A stretch of DNA of 64,000 nt from Amoebophrya sp. A120 (GCA_905178155.1 CAJINV010000032.1:49128-113127), one strand, 5' to 3'. Counted from the stretch's first letter, positions 29,950-41,999 are shown. A program made the numbers and translations. The notes: a model not told the origin generated them from the sequence alone.

Positions 29950-30900
29950 GATTGATACACTAATTCCTACTGGCCTTGCGGCAAAAAAGCAATCTTGCAC
30001 AAAAAAGGAAAAAAAAACGTGTTTCCCCCCAGAAGACGATGTGGTCGATAGTAGTTTGGTGCACGATTGATTTCGAAAAAAAACATATCCCACCTTCCCG
30101 CCACGATTCGATACGAAAAAAAACTTTGCCGCATCCCGTACTGCGCTACCCCGCGTCGCACCTGGTGAAGCCTCCGCTCCTTGCTTAGAACTCAGCGTCC
30201 CGAGAGGTCCACTTTTTTCGCTGAGAGAAGGCGTCGCGAGAAGTCCATTTTTCCCGCTGAGAGGTCGGCGTCGCGAGAAGTCCACTTTTTCCGCTGAGAG
30301 GTCGGCGTTGCGAGAAGTCCCTGTTTTTTCGATGATAGGTCGGCGTCGCGAGAGGTCCATTTTTTCCGCTGAGAGGTCGGCGTCGCGAGCGGTTCATTTT
30401 TTTCGCTGAGAGGTCGGCGTCGCGAAAGGTCCATTTTTATCGCTGAGAGGTCGGTGTCGGCAGAGGTCCAGTTTTATCGCTGAGAGGTCGGCGTCGCGAA
30501 AGGTCCATTTTTTTCGCTGAGAGGTCGGTGTCGCGAGAGGTGCATTTTTTTTGGTAGTGTTGATCCGATGATCTCTTGTGCCAGAAGAGCACTTTTTTCG
30601 ACGAGAAATGGGTTGTGGTATTTTGGTGTTAGTTGGGCATCCAGAGTATCGTATCTACACGTTGGGCTACTCAATTCTTACTTGGTCATCTTGCGGTAAG
30701 CAAACATTTACATTTTGGACAACTCAAAAATTCTTACTTTGGCCTTACGGCAAAAAACGCGACATGTTGGGCTACTCAATTCCTACTTGGCATTGCGGCA
30801 AAAAAACGTAAGTACTTGGAAAGCAAAAATCGGAAAAAAAAACTGTGCATCCCCCCCAGACGACACTATCGATAGCTTCCACGATTGGTGTGACGAAAAA
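29950..30900. repeat. ~42-bp minisatellite bracketed by a duplicated flank
   Basis: About nine copies of CGCTGAGAGGTCGGCGTCGCG plus AGAGGTCCATTTTTTT lie at 30185-30560. Flanking copies of TCCTACTTGGC(A/C)TTGCGGCAAAAAA followed by a poly-A/CCCCCCCAGA segment occur near 29965-30050 and 30778-30870. No gene is seen. Confidence 0.8.
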
Positions 30901-30914
30901 CGATTGCCGAATAG

Positions 30915-31730
30915 TCACGACGACCAGAAGAAGGAATAAGAAACAGCACCGGCGCGAATGAGGGAAGGCCACGGCTCACAGCAGGGAGCACCTTTGCGCG
31001 AGATGGCCTTGACGTTCGTGTGCGGGTCGGCTCCAGACGCGTGGCTAGTTGCACTCGCAGCAACGCTCCACACTGCAGCACTTTGCCATCTTGCGTCCAT
31101 GGCAGCGTCCGCACTGAGAGGCGCTTTTTCATCTTCGGAAGCACCTTTTTGCAGCGCGGGTCCCCCGACCGTTTCCGCCGAGGTCGGAATAGCGGCATTA
31201 CCGCTCGCAGCAGCTCCGGTGGTTGTGGTTCTGCCCGTGGGCTCCGCATGCTCCGGCATGCTCCCAGCAGCGTCGTCTTCGGCAGCTGTCAGTGCGTCAG
31301 CATACTTCCATTTCAGGGGCCTCCCAGATATTACGTCGGTATCTCGCTCACCGAGGTTCACTTCGATGACCGGGTCCAGTGCGACGTCCGCGCGCAGAGG
31401 CAGCTTGTGCTGGTCTATACGCTCCGTGACCACTTTGTGTGGCAGGTACACATCGACGATGCGCGGCTTGGTTCTACCACTTCTGTGAAGCAGTACATGC
31501 CGGTAGATGCCGCCCCCGTCGTGCCACCAGCTCCCTTCGCCGACGTCGTTTTTGTGGGCAAGCGACGGCGTGCTATCGACCGCGACCGTGATCTCGAACT
31601 TGCTGTTGTCCGCGGACGACGATGAGCCACGACTCCTGTCCGTCGCAGCTCTCGATGGGCCTGACGTGGCCATGCTCAGCGGCGCACTTGTGATAGTCGT
31701 TTTTTTCCTCCGGCGGAAGGAAACTTTCAT
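30915..31730 (-). pseudogene. GH2 glycoside-hydrolase-like fragment (copy 1)
   Basis: A 271-codon open frame contains FEITVAVDS, GSWWHDGGGIYRHVLLHR and RIVDVYLPHKVVTE. The W-W-x-D-G-G-G-I-Y-R-H-V-x-L signature is typical of the N-terminal sugar-binding domain of GH2 family beta-galactosidase/glucuronidase enzymes, and the following strands would enter the Ig-like domain. The frame then becomes Ala/Gly/Thr-rich, and no TIM-barrel catalytic domain appears. A near-identical copy lies at 38.65-39.2 kb and further eroded copies at 37.7-38.0 and 39.36-39.5 kb. I read it as a duplicated fragment, but a multi-exon gene cannot be excluded. Confidence 0.5.
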
Positions 31731-31739
31731 TCTGTCATA

Positions 31740-32340
31740 GACGGTCGGCGACGCGGGGCTGCCGCTCCCAGCAGCACATCGGGCCGCCTTTCAGCTGGAT
31801 GGCCTTGTTGGTCTCGTGCACAGCCTCCTGCGTTGTGGCATTCCATGCCTCGGCTATGTATTGCAGCTTGCGGCCACTCTGGGCTCGCCGTCGCGCGAGA
31901 TGGCCTTGACGTTCGTGTGCGGGTCGGCTCCAGACGCGAGGCTGGGTCTGGGACGAGTGCTCGTAGCAGCGCTCCATGCTGCAGTATTCGTCCCATGATG
32001 TGCCTGTCTCAGCGTTCGTGGTGAGGCGCGTGTTCATCGGTGGCGCATTTCCGCAGCGCGAACTTCCCGACCGTCTCCGGCGAGATATTGGGTGCACCGC
32101 TTTCAGCGGCTCCGGCGTTGCTACCCGTCGACCCCACGCGCAGCTCCCCAGCAGCGTCTATTTCGACAGCATATATTTTCCGTCGTGCGCCATGCTTCCA
32201 GTATGAGTTCCATCCAGATATTGCACTGCGCTATCGCCCCGCCCGCGAGGCTTACTTCGATCACCGGGTCATCGGCTGCGTCAGCGGGACGCGAAACGGC
32301 GCGTAGCTAGACCCGTGCCGCGTTTTCGAGGGCCCGCCCG
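31740..32340. repeat. Dispersed ~150-bp module, copy 1 of 4
   Basis: The segment CAGCTGGATGGCCTTGTTG..CTCGTGC..CAGC..CTGTGTTG (minus frame HETNKAIQLKG) appears at about 31790-31880, 36575-36640, 36745-36830 and 37255-37345. It is usually followed on its left by GGGCCTGACGTGGCCATGCT..CTCCGGCGGAAGG. These are scrambled duplicates of one coding region of unknown identity. Confidence 0.7.
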
Positions 32341-32469
32341 CTCGCACTCAGCTCGTCCACCAGTCGCCCCGGAATTCGCGATGGTAGTCGTGGATACCAG
32401 GCGAGGGCGCATGGATGCAACGCCTTTTCGTGGATACAGCTTCGCATAGACCTTTTTCGTGGAGGATTC

Positions 32470-32940
32470 ATTGATATTAGGCCTCTTAATGTGTATTTAG
32501 CATGACAAATTCAAATTTAAATTTCACGTCACCCGATCTTGATCGAGTTCTTGCTCCAGTATTGCTTCTACTTAGTTTGCATCTGCAATAGTCGTAGTTC
32601 TCGATCTTCCCGCGCAAGAACACAGTGTTAGTTTCCACTAGCGCTCAGCATGACAAAAACTGTCAAAAGCAAGGAGAGATCTTTTTTCCAATGATACTCT
32701 GGTTTTCAGAGGAGGTTTTCCCGATGAATTCTTGCCCTTCTTCACGGTGCAGCTTTTGGCGGTGGTCGGGGCGGTGCTCGAGCGATCAGAGGGGGCTGCT
32801 GTAGTACTCGCAGGAGGACCACCGGTTGTACTACTTTTTGCGGTCGGAGCAGTCACAGGTGCAGCAGCCGCTGTACCAGTTGCGGCTTTGGGAACGGGAT
32901 GCATTGCAAAGATGTCTAGGTATGGACGAATGCAGATGTT
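32470..32940 (-). pseudogene. Duplicated fragment of exon 2 of the ankyrin gene
   Basis: Closely matches 25415-25900, including the intron tail (GCATGACAAATTC.., CACCCGATCTTGATC), the exon (KSSTTGGPPASTTAAPSDRS, KKGKNSSGKPPLKTRVSLE) and the first ~40 bp of a class I introner (32898 on). No complete right end is found. It lacks the neighbouring exons, so it is a dispersed duplicate. Confidence 0.75.
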
Positions 32941-35600
32941 TTTATTTTGCAGCCTCATATTCTTCATCGCCCAAACGCGATGCTGCTGGGGATTCAGCCT
33001 GTATTGCACTATGACCACTTAATGCTCAGTCTGTATTGCACTGAGTGCTTGTCTTGCAGTTGCATTCGGAAAAAGTCTGTACTGCATTATGACCACTGTC
33101 GGATAAAAATGCGGCTTGCCCGGTTTGCCATGCGCGAACGGGATGATAAAAAACGCATGCAAAATCTGTCACGCGCGCCTCGACTTTTTTGCTCTCCTGT
33201 TTCATTTTTCCCGAGCTTTTCATGGATATCCCGTTTTTTCATAGATGCAGACTTTTCATGGGCGCAACGGCTTCACATAGATTTTAGGCATAAAGACCTT
33301 TTTCGTGGAGGATTCGTTGATATTAGGCCGCGTTCGTGGCCTCAGAAAACAACTTTCCACGCGCTGGATATCCAGCAGCGCGAGCACGCCGAGCTTCTAT
33401 CGCCATGAAAGGTTCTCCCGTCGCCCCTTAGAATGCAAACGCCGTTTCTCTTGAGCGTCCCAGGCTGTACCTGTGGCAGTCTTTTTTCGCTGAAGCTTCT
33501 CTACAAAGGCGAGCGCCGGCGGGCGCGGAAGGGTTGTGCTCCTCAGTACTGTATTATCAAGCTACCCAGTACTACTGTACTTCTATTTATTATCAAGCTT
33601 TCACAAATCGAGCAAGGCGCATGTAGCTTTTTGCTTCCTCAGGAGCTCGCGCGAACCAATTTTTTGTGATACCTGCGCGCCGTCCGCCAGGCATTGGTGT
33701 TGAGGAGGTTTTGCATCCTGTGAAAAGATCCAGCAGCCAATCTGTCACGCGGGTTTCAGATTACTTTGTGCTCTTCAAATATTTGGCGTTGACCACGAGC
33801 GCGCGTTCCTGCGCACTTTCGGGCTGGCGCCCGGAGAAATCTCCCATGCAATCTAGGCCCCCAAAAAAGGGCTGAGATATGCGCTGATCGCACGGACAAA
33901 TCTCATATTTTCGCCGGCTTCGCAGAAAACTCATACAAGCAATGGCTGTGCCGCCTACTATGTACCTTTGGGGGCAGACCAGTTACAGAAAGCTTGCACA
34001 TTCCGAAACCCAACACAGAGCTATACTTTATTTTGCAGCTTCTGCTTCATACCCTTGGGGATAGATGGGGGTAGATGGGGATAGATGGGGATAGATGGGG
34101 GTAGATGGGGATAGATGGGGATAGATGGGGATAGATGGGGATAGATGGGGATAGATGGGGATAGATGGGGGTAGATGGGGGTAGATGGGGGTAGATGGGG
34201 GTAGATGGGGGTAGATGGGGGTAGATGGGGGTAGATGGGGATAGATGGGGGTAGATGGGGGTAGATGGCGCACATTCTGAAACCCGGCACAGCGCTACAT
34301 TTTATTTTGCACCTTCATACTCTTCATCGCCCAAGCTCGATGCTGCTGGGGATTCCGATTCAGTCTGTATTGCACTATGACCACTTAATGCTCAGTCTGT
34401 ATTGCACTGAGTGCTTGTCTTGCAGTTGCATTCGGAAAACGTCTGTATTGCATTATGACCACTGTCGGATAAAAAACGCGGCTTGCCAGGTTTGCCATGC
34501 GCAAACGGGATGATGAAAAACGCATGCAAAATCTGTCACGCGTGCCTCCACTTTTTGCTCTCCTGCTTCATTTGTCCCGAGCTTTTCATGGATGCTCCGG
34601 CTTTTCATAGATGCAGTTTTTTTCATAGGCGCAACAGCTTCGCATAGATTGTAGGCATAGGGATCCAGGTCGTTCCAGATATTCCGCCCATCTTCGCTCC
34701 TCTTGGCTCCAGCCAAGGACCCGGACAACCGCCGCAGTCGTTTTCTGAGGATGGGGCGGGGGGCTCTCGCTCAAAGTGCCGCTATGGGGGGCTGGCCTGC
34801 TCGGGGGGTCTTACTATTCAGCTGGGCCGAAAAAGGCTCAGAACTTGGCGGGGACGCCGGCTCGGGGGGGGGTTCTTATGCAGCTGGCGTGGCTGAATAA
34901 GAACTACTTTACTGCGGTGCTGGATTAAGTTTATATACAAATCACCCAAGCCCCTGCCCCAGAAAACAACTCTTCGTAGCAATTTACTTCCTCAGGGTCA
35001 CAGGCACACCAATTTTGTGCGATAAGTACCTGCGCGCCGTCCGCCCGGCATTGGTGTTGAGGAGGTTCTACATCCTATGAAAAGACCCAGTAGCCAATCT
35101 GTCATGCGGGTTTCAGATTACTATTACTTTATTTGGTGCTCTCCAATCAAACATTTGGCATTGGCCACGAGGGCCTCTTCCTGCGCACTTTCGGGCGCAC
35201 GGACAAACTTGTCATGCAAACTAGGCCTCCCACAAAAAAAAAAGGCTCAGAATAATGCTGTAGTCGCGCGGACATACAAACAAATCTCATATGTTCGGCG
35301 GCTGTGCAGAAACCCCATACACACGATGGCTGTGCCGCCTCCAATGTTCTTGTGGAGGCGGGCCGCTTACAGAAAACTCGCAGATTCTGAAACCCGGCAC
35401 AGGGCTACATTTTATTTTGCACCTTCATCGCCCAAACGCGAGGCTGATTGGGATTATCCGAAAGCGCTTCGCCGCCCCTGGCGAAATTTTGGTGATAAGC
35501 GAGCACTTTGTCTCGTCCTCGCCACGCGCTGCGTTTGCCAACTCTGTGGGACGTATATTTATATAAGCGTTCTAGTAGGGGGGTCCCCATGCGAGTAGTT
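32940..35600. repeat. Duplicated block with shared ~250-bp segments
   Basis: TTAATGCTCAGTCTGTATTGCACTGAG..ACTGTCGGATAAAAA occurs at about 33018 and 34383. CCTGCGCGCCGTCCGCC.GGCATTGGTGTTGAGGAGG..CAGCCAATCTGTCA occurs at 33672 and 35027. TTCTGAAACCCGGCACAG.GCTACATTTTATTTTGCA occurs at 34275 and 35387. The order is conserved, indicating a ~1.36-kb tandem duplication. No intact gene is seen. Confidence 0.8.
34055..34268. repeat. 10-bp minisatellite GGGGRTAGAT
   Basis: About 21 units of GGGGATAGAT or GGGGGTAGAT in a row, G-rich on the plus strand. The minus translation is Pro/Ile/Tyr-rich (IYPHLPPS..) and is not evidence for a gene. Confidence 0.95.
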
Positions 35601-35689
35601 GGCCGCGACGGATAATACTACTGCCGTGCTGGCTGGGGGGGGTCTTATGCAGCCCTGCTGGATAAGACCTTTCTTGGGGAATGGGTTAG

Positions 35690-37460
35690 ACAAATGCAGC
35701 GCGTGTTTTGATGAGGTAATCGGCAGACGCTATTGAGCAGGTAGACAGTCCGTATGGCCGGCCGAAGAAGCTGCGTCCGGCTTATCAAGCCGCAGGAAAA
35801 CCACCCCCTTCCCGACAGTAAAAACACGCTTGGGCTACATGAGTCGCACAACGACAGCAGTATGGACATAGAGATAAATAAGTGGGATACTGCGTTGCAC
35901 TACAGATATAGTGAATTGCGACTGCGGTTTTCGCATCGCAAGAGATTTTCTTTCTCGTACATCGAAGGTGGATTTTTGTCCGTGATATGCTCCTCCACAA
36001 TCGGGATACTTTTTTGTTGGATATATGTGCCATCCACGAGTTCATCGAGCACCCGCGGTCATCGAGCAGCCGCAGCTCCACTAGAATGCTTTGCGAAAAA
36101 GTAGCCCCATATCAGAAGAAAACATGCCCCATATCAGAAGATATTGCAGTATCATTTTGGAACGGAAAATGGCCTTCCGATACTGCCCGAAAAACGTCAG
36201 CGCATACAAAAATTTGCTCCAACGAGAAGTACAGGCGCTTCCACATCATTTTCTTTTCAATACAAATTCACTTTTCATCACGAAATGTTGAGCAGACGGA
36301 GTTTATTGTCTTGTGATAGCAGCGGCAGGTGGAGGCGTCTGACACCGTCCCACAGCTCCACATCTTCCAGCACGATTGGCGTGCGAGCTTGGCACTTCAG
36401 CCCGCCTAGCGAAGTTACCGTTGCGGCCACACTGTTGGTTCCGTCCGTCGCAGCTCTCGATGGGCCTGACGTGGCCATGCTCAGCGGCGCACTTGTGATC
36501 GTATTCTTTTTTCTCCGGCGGAAGGAGGCTTTGTGTCATGGACGGTCGTGGTCGACACGAAACTACCGCTCCTTCAGTTGGATGGCCTTGTTGGTCTCGT
36601 GCGCGGCGCTACGGATCGCAGCAGCTTTCTGTGTTGCAGTATTCCGTGCCCCGCCGGCCTATTGCAGCCTGCGGCCGCTCTGGGGTCGCCGTCGGTCGGC
36701 GACACGGGGCTACCGCTCCCAGCAGCACGTCGGGCAGACGCCTTTCAGCTGGATGGCCTTGTTGCTGGTCTCGTGCGCGGCGCTACGGCTGGCAACAGCT
36801 TCCTGTGTTGCTGTATTCCACGCCTCGCTGGCTTCTCAAGCCGCAGGAAAACCACCCCCCTTCCGACAAGCAGGGCTACATAAAATCCAAAAAGAAATAA
36901 GAGTGCGGACCAGCGGGGGCAGGGCAAATATTCAAAAAATTTGTGATACTGAATAGCGAACAATGAATTTCGCGCGAAACGAAAAACAGCATGACAAATT
37001 CGATTTCCTCTACGATCGGGGTACTTTTCTGTCGGATATAATATGGATGTCTTTGCCAGTTGTCTGGCCATATGACGGTCGCGGCCGCACTGTCGGCTCC
37101 ATCCGTCGCAGCTTTCGATGGGCCTGACATGGCCATGCTTAGCGGCGCACTTGTGATAGTAGTTTTTTTGTTTCTCCGGCGGAAGGCGAGTTTATGTCGT
37201 AGACGGTCGGCGACGCGGGGCTACCGTTCCCAGATGCACATCACGCAGACGTCTTTCAGCTGGATGGCCTTGTTGGTTTCGTGCACAGCCTCCTGCTGTG
37301 TTGCAGCATTTCATGCCTCGGCTATGTATTGCAGCTTGCGGCCGCTCTGAGCTCGCCGTCGCGCGAGTTGCATTACTTCCCGCAGCCAGCACCTTTTAGC
37401 ATAGTGGCCTTGCTGGTCTCGCGCGGGTCGAATAGGTCTCGCATTATGTGTGCGAGAATA
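35690..37460. repeat. Scrambled duplicated coding fragments
   Basis: Holds three of the four HETNKAIQLKG modules, plus copies of GATGGGCCTGAC(G/A)TGGCCATGCT at 36457 and 37118. Frames are short and repeatedly interrupted. I see no intact gene. Confidence 0.6.
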
Positions 37461-37699
37461 GGTCTCGCATCAGCCTCCGCTCCATCGATCCCTACTGAGA
37501 GGTCGGCGTCACGGGAAGTGCGTTTTATATTTTTTAGCACCTTTGCCCGGGATCATGGCCTGCGGGGTCGCGCGCGACTCGGGTCCAGACGCGCGGAAGG
37601 ATAGTTTGGCTCGCAGTAGCGCTCCACACTGCAGCACTACTCCATATCGCGCTCGTTGCAGTGTGCGTGCTGAGAGGTGCTTCGTCATCGGTAGCACTT

Positions 37700-37977
37700 T
37701 TTCTGACACGCTTCTCCGAATTGGCCTCCTAGGTCACGCGCGGGTCGGCTCCACGCGCGAGGCTAGTAGCGCTCGCAGCACCGCGCCATATACAGCGCCG
37801 CCGTCGTTTTTGCGGGCAAACACCGGCGCGATATCGGCCACGAGCGTGATCTCGAGCTTGCTTTCCGCGGACGATGATGGGCCACTCCTGTGGCAGATTC
37901 TGTATCCTCCGGCAGCGTCAGCGGGACGCGAGGATGAAACGGCGTGTAGATAGACCTCCGCATGGTAGTTGTACACG

Positions 37978-38051
<74 letters not shown>

Positions 38052-40075
38052 TTACCCAGTACCGTCAGATTTTTTCCGTCGAGCAGCATTTCCGCCTAGT
38101 TTGTCGCCGTTCTGCACCAAGTACTCATTCGTAGCAGTAGCTCCTGAGTTTTCCAGGGCCTGATTGTCTCCACTGTAGCCACGTTGAGGCGCAGTTTGTG
38201 CCACGCTTTCCATCTAAACGGGCGGAACCCGCGACACACATGTCTGCGGCCGAGTAGTTTTTGGCGGGTAGTTGTGTGGAAGAATTGGTCGTGGCGGATG
38301 AAAGGGAAGCTTTTTCGTGATTGATGGCGCAGAAGTGTGCGTTTATAATTTTAGGAGCCGAACATAATTCACACCTCACGCCTGCTCTAGCGGTGCTCAA
38401 ATTTTGAACGACCTTTGACGCGCGAGCCCATACGGCGAGGCGGTATTCTTTCATGCAAGCAGAGTTGACGAGATGTAGATTTGGCGCATTAGACTTTCGA
38501 GCAGCAGCACTCTTGAAACGATATATCAAACCTAGCTCCAGAATAAACATATATAACGGTCTTGTAACCGATTATCTGGCTAAATTTTGTTTTCATTGGT
38601 AGCACCTTTGCCCGGGATGGCCTCCGTGGTCACGCGCGGCCTCCGCTCCATACTGCAGCACTTTTCCATTTTGCGTCCATGGCAGCGTCCGCACTGAGAG
38701 GCGCTTTTTCATCTTCGGAAGCACCTTTTTGCAGCGCGGGTCCCCCGACCGTTTCCGCCGAGGTCGGAATAGCGGCATTACCACTTGCAGCAGCTCCGGT
38801 GGTTCTGCCCGTCGGCTCCGCATGCTCTGGCATGCTCCCAGCAGCGTCGTCTTCGGCAGCTGTCAGTGCGTCAGCATACTTCCATTTCAGGGGCCTCCCA
38901 GATATTACGTCGGTATCTCGCTCACCGAGGTTCACTTCGATGACCGGGTCCAGTGCGACGTCCGCGCGCAGAGGCAGCTTGTGCTGGTCTATTCGCTCCG
39001 TGACCACTTTGTGTGGCAGGTACACATCGACGATGCGCGGCTTGGTTCTACCACTTCTGTGAAGCAGTACATGCCGGTAGATGCCGCCCCCGTCGTGCCA
39101 CAAGCTCCCTTCGCCGACGTCGTTTTTGTGGGCAAACGACGGCGCGCTATCGACCGCGACCGTGATCTCGAACTTACTGCTGTCCGCGGACGACGATGAG
39201 CCACGACTCCTGTGGATTTTTCTATTCGCAGCTGTATCTTCCGGCAGCGTCAGCGGGACGCGAAACGGCGTGTAGGCAGACCAGTGCCGCACTTGTGATA
39301 GTAGTTTTTTCCTCCGGCGGCTGCCGCACTGGTACACTTCTTTTGGCCGGCTGATCCCCTTTCGCCGTCGTCGTTTTTGTGGGCAAACGCCGGCGTGATA
39401 TCGGCCGCGGCCGTGAGCTCGAGCTTCCTGTCCGCGGACAGTGATGGGCCACTCCTGTGGATTCCATTAGCAGCTGTACTTATCCGGCAGCGTCAGCGGG
39501 ACGCGAGGATGAAACGGCGCGGAGGCAGACCTCCGATTCCAGATATGGTAGTTGTACACGGCAGATTTTTTACGTCGAGCAGCATTTCCGCCAATTTCGT
39601 CGCCGTTCGGGACCAAGTCCTCCTTCGTAGCGGCAGCTTGCCTTTCCAGGCCCAGATTTTTCTCCGCTGTACTTAGCCACGTTGAGGTGCTGCAGTTTGT
39701 ACCACGCTTTTCATCGGGGCGGACGGAACCCGTGACACACGTCTGCGGCGGTGTAGTCTTTGGCGGGTGTGTCCACGTCGTAGTTGTGTGGAAGGGTTGG
39801 CAGTGGCGGATGAAGAGAAAGTTATTCAATGATTGATGGTCGACAAGTCTACGTTTCTAATTTTAGGAACCGAACATAATGACAACTCAGGCCTGCTCTA
39901 GCAGTGCTCAAATCTTGGACGACCTTTGACGCGCAAGCCCAGACGGCGAGGCGCAATTGTCTCATGCAAGCACAGCTGCCATCAAGCTGCAAATCTAAAT
40001 TTTGTTTCACATTGTGAACTTTCGAGCAGCACTTCTCTCGAAACGCAATATCAAACCTAGCTCCAGATAAATTAC
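37700..40075 (-). pseudogene. Tandem duplicates of the GH2-like region
   Basis: Two units (about 37.7-38.55 and 39.36-40.07 kb) share minus frames GGNAARRKKS..VYNYH, RGTNC(A/S)STWL and LAVWA(R/C)ASKVVQ(N/D)LSTARAG. Between them is the second GH2-like copy (38630-39337), with GSLWHDGGGIYRHVLLHR and over 95% nucleotide similarity by eye to 31.05-31.64 kb. The first unit has a GAT/ATC expansion at the point where the second has none. Stops and frame breaks are frequent. Confidence 0.55.
37978..38051. repeat. (GAT)n microsatellite, about 24 units
   Basis: Pure trinucleotide run TGATGATG.. between ACACG and TTACCCAGTACC. The paralogous position near 39550-39565 has no repeat. Confidence 0.97.
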
Positions 40076-40929
40076 ATATCAGTCGGCGCACCACCTTCAC
40101 CGATCGCCACGCAGTGGCATTGTGGCGTCGAAGGTAGCCTCGGGGTGGTTTGCGTGGACCTGCTACGCGCACACGTTGCAGTGAGGGAACACAGTGGCAG
40201 TCCTGTAGATGAAGCCACAGCGCTGTAGACATTCTGCGATGGATGCAGGGCACTCTCCCCTTGCGGCGACTGACGTCTCTCTGCCTGCATGTCCATGAAG
40301 TACGGGGGTAGTCCGTCACCCCGCCCTCGTGGACCATCCACCCGCCGCTCATCATCACTGCGCTCCACCGCCTTTCCTGGCGCATCACTCCATCCGCCGC
40401 CCCCATCATGACCTGGTCGACCACGGAAGTTCTCCACTGCAGCGGCAGTTAGACCGATACACTTACCGATACCTTTACCGACATTCTCATTTGTTCCTGC
40501 GGCAGTTGGACCTCTTCCAGACGCAGACACTGTTGCAGTTGATAAACGGGACGTCGCCTGTAAGACCTTGTTCTTAGTGGAGGCGGTGAGGGAGACTATG
40601 CATTGCAAATATGTCTGGGTCTGGAAGAATACAACTTGTCACGCTAACTCTCGATCACAAAATCTGTATTGTATGAGCGCCAAAAGTTGCCCAGTTCTTG
40701 CTAGGAAAAAAGCGGATTTCTCATGCGGAGCGGCATGAGGAAGGTCTCGCAAAATCTGTAATGCTTTTGTGTCCATACCAGACCATTTGTGTGGTCCGCG
40801 AGATGCATCACAAATCTCCAATCTTCCAGACCCAGACATATTTGCATTTGATAGAGACTCTCGGCCGAAATGGAATTCCGAGCTCGGCACTGGCGGTCGG
40901 GGAACTTCATGTTTCTTGACGGACGGCAT
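40072..40929 (-). pseudogene. Duplicated 5' end of the ankyrin gene
   Basis: Starts MPSVKKHEVPRPPVPSSE at 40929, paralogous to MPSIKKNEAPRPPVPSSD at 26221. It then carries an introner (40597-40853) that the paralog lacks, continues ASTKNKVLQ, and meets a class I introner end at 40513-40543 at the same position as intron 1 of the paralog. Relative to the paralog one extra base lies at the new introner's junction, which shifts the frame. The rest, to a stop at 40072, is Gly/Arg/Ala-rich and not alignable. Probably a decaying truncated copy. Confidence 0.6.
40597..40853. mobile_element. Introner, class I (257 bp), absent from the paralogous exon
   Basis: TATGCATTGCAAATATGTCT / AGACATATTTGCATTTGATA. 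Perfect GAGAC repeats (40592-40596, 40854-40858). The paralogous exon 1 at 26141-26160 has a single GAGAC (26147-26151). Confidence 0.92.
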
Positions 40930-41153
40930 GGTGAAACAAGACGAAGGTGTGGTTGTCCTTGGAAACCTGATTTGATGATTTTTCGGAGGAGAAAATTATG
41001 TGTAGAGTCGGGGCATACTAGTGCTTGTATAGAACTGGCGATGATCAAATTTAGAACCGGAAAAAAAAATTCTGCATGACAGATCGTGACTGTTACACGG
41101 AAAAGCAATCGATTTTACCAGCACAACGTTGCGGGGCCTTCGTATCAGACTCA

Positions 41154-41640
41154 TCACACCGGTGTCGAAGAGCTAAGGTCGGGGACTGTGTCAGAGTTGG
41201 TCACGGGGACAGAGAGACGCGACACGCTGTGCAAGACGTTCTTCGAAGACACATAATTCTGCACCATGATTTGCATCTCGTTCTCGTCCCTGCCGATGGT
41301 GGTGACATATGCTACAGAAAAGTACACCCATACCATACCACAACATGATTTGTCGACATGCAACTGTTTTTTCGCATTAGAAAGAAGCCCCTTCGACAAG
41401 ACGGATTTCATGCCAGTAGCGCATTACAAGTTCCTTGTACACTTCGCGCATTAGAAATCACCGCTTCGCATACTGCAAGAACACATAATACAGAGCTCAG
41501 TTATGCGACCGCATTTATTATTGTCATTTCTATTGGTATGATCGCTGTAGCTGTAATTTTCACGTTGATATGCCCCGCTTCCTTTTTGTCTTCGGTTTCT
41601 CGTACCTGTTTTTGAATTAGGTCATTGTCAGAAAACGAGG
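41154..41640 (-). pseudogene. Gene X, 3' part (copy 2), frameshifted
   Basis: Paralog of 26497-26990: LIQKQVRETEDKKEAG, an intron at 41308-41570, then HHRQGRERDANHGAEL. A 2-nt length difference relative to copy 1 puts the conserved tail (SVPVTNSDTVPDLSSSTPV, stop at 41154) in another frame. It lies just upstream of the duplicated ankyrin-gene start, as copy 1 does. Confidence 0.5.
41308..41570. mobile_element. Probable introner in gene X copy 2 (263 bp)
   Basis: TATGCTACAGAAAAGTACAC.. to ..TAATTTTCACGTTGATA. Flanks TGACA/TGCCC. Position equivalent to 26644-26861. Confidence 0.5.
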
Positions 41641-41863
41641 ATGTGGTGATATACCACCTTGAGGGACTGTTTTCCAATTTTTTGTCTAGGAAGAGAAGAC
41701 TAGGTGTAGTAGTAACCCGAAAATGAATTGAAGCAGAACTACCGATGATCAAATTATCAAATTTATACGGTACACAAAAAGAAAAGCTCTGGTGGATGTG
41801 ACACAGAACGAGCGCAATCATCTTCAGTAACCTGTACCTTCCGGAGTCTTTGCATCAGGCTGG

Positions 41864-41990
41864 TCAGACCGGTGTTGGAGAGCTGGCCACGGCGACAGTG
41901 TCGGAGGTGGTCACGGCGGGCGATATGCAACCTGCGCAGGCCGCGCAAGCCGCGCAGAACAAAACTTCATTTTTTGTTATTTTGCTGCGC
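41864..41990 (-). pseudogene. Gene X tail, copy 3
   Basis: Minus frame CISPAVTTSDTVAVASSPTPV followed by TGA at 41866-41864, preceded by a Cys/Ala-rich stretch. It is a third occurrence of the SPxVTxSDTV..TPV-stop ending. Confidence 0.45.
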
Positions 41991-41999
41991 AGAGTATCC

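Noticed and set aside
34021-34290. Pro/Ile/Tyr/His repeat protein on the minus strand
   Set aside because: It is the translation of a decamer minisatellite and is equally open in other frames.
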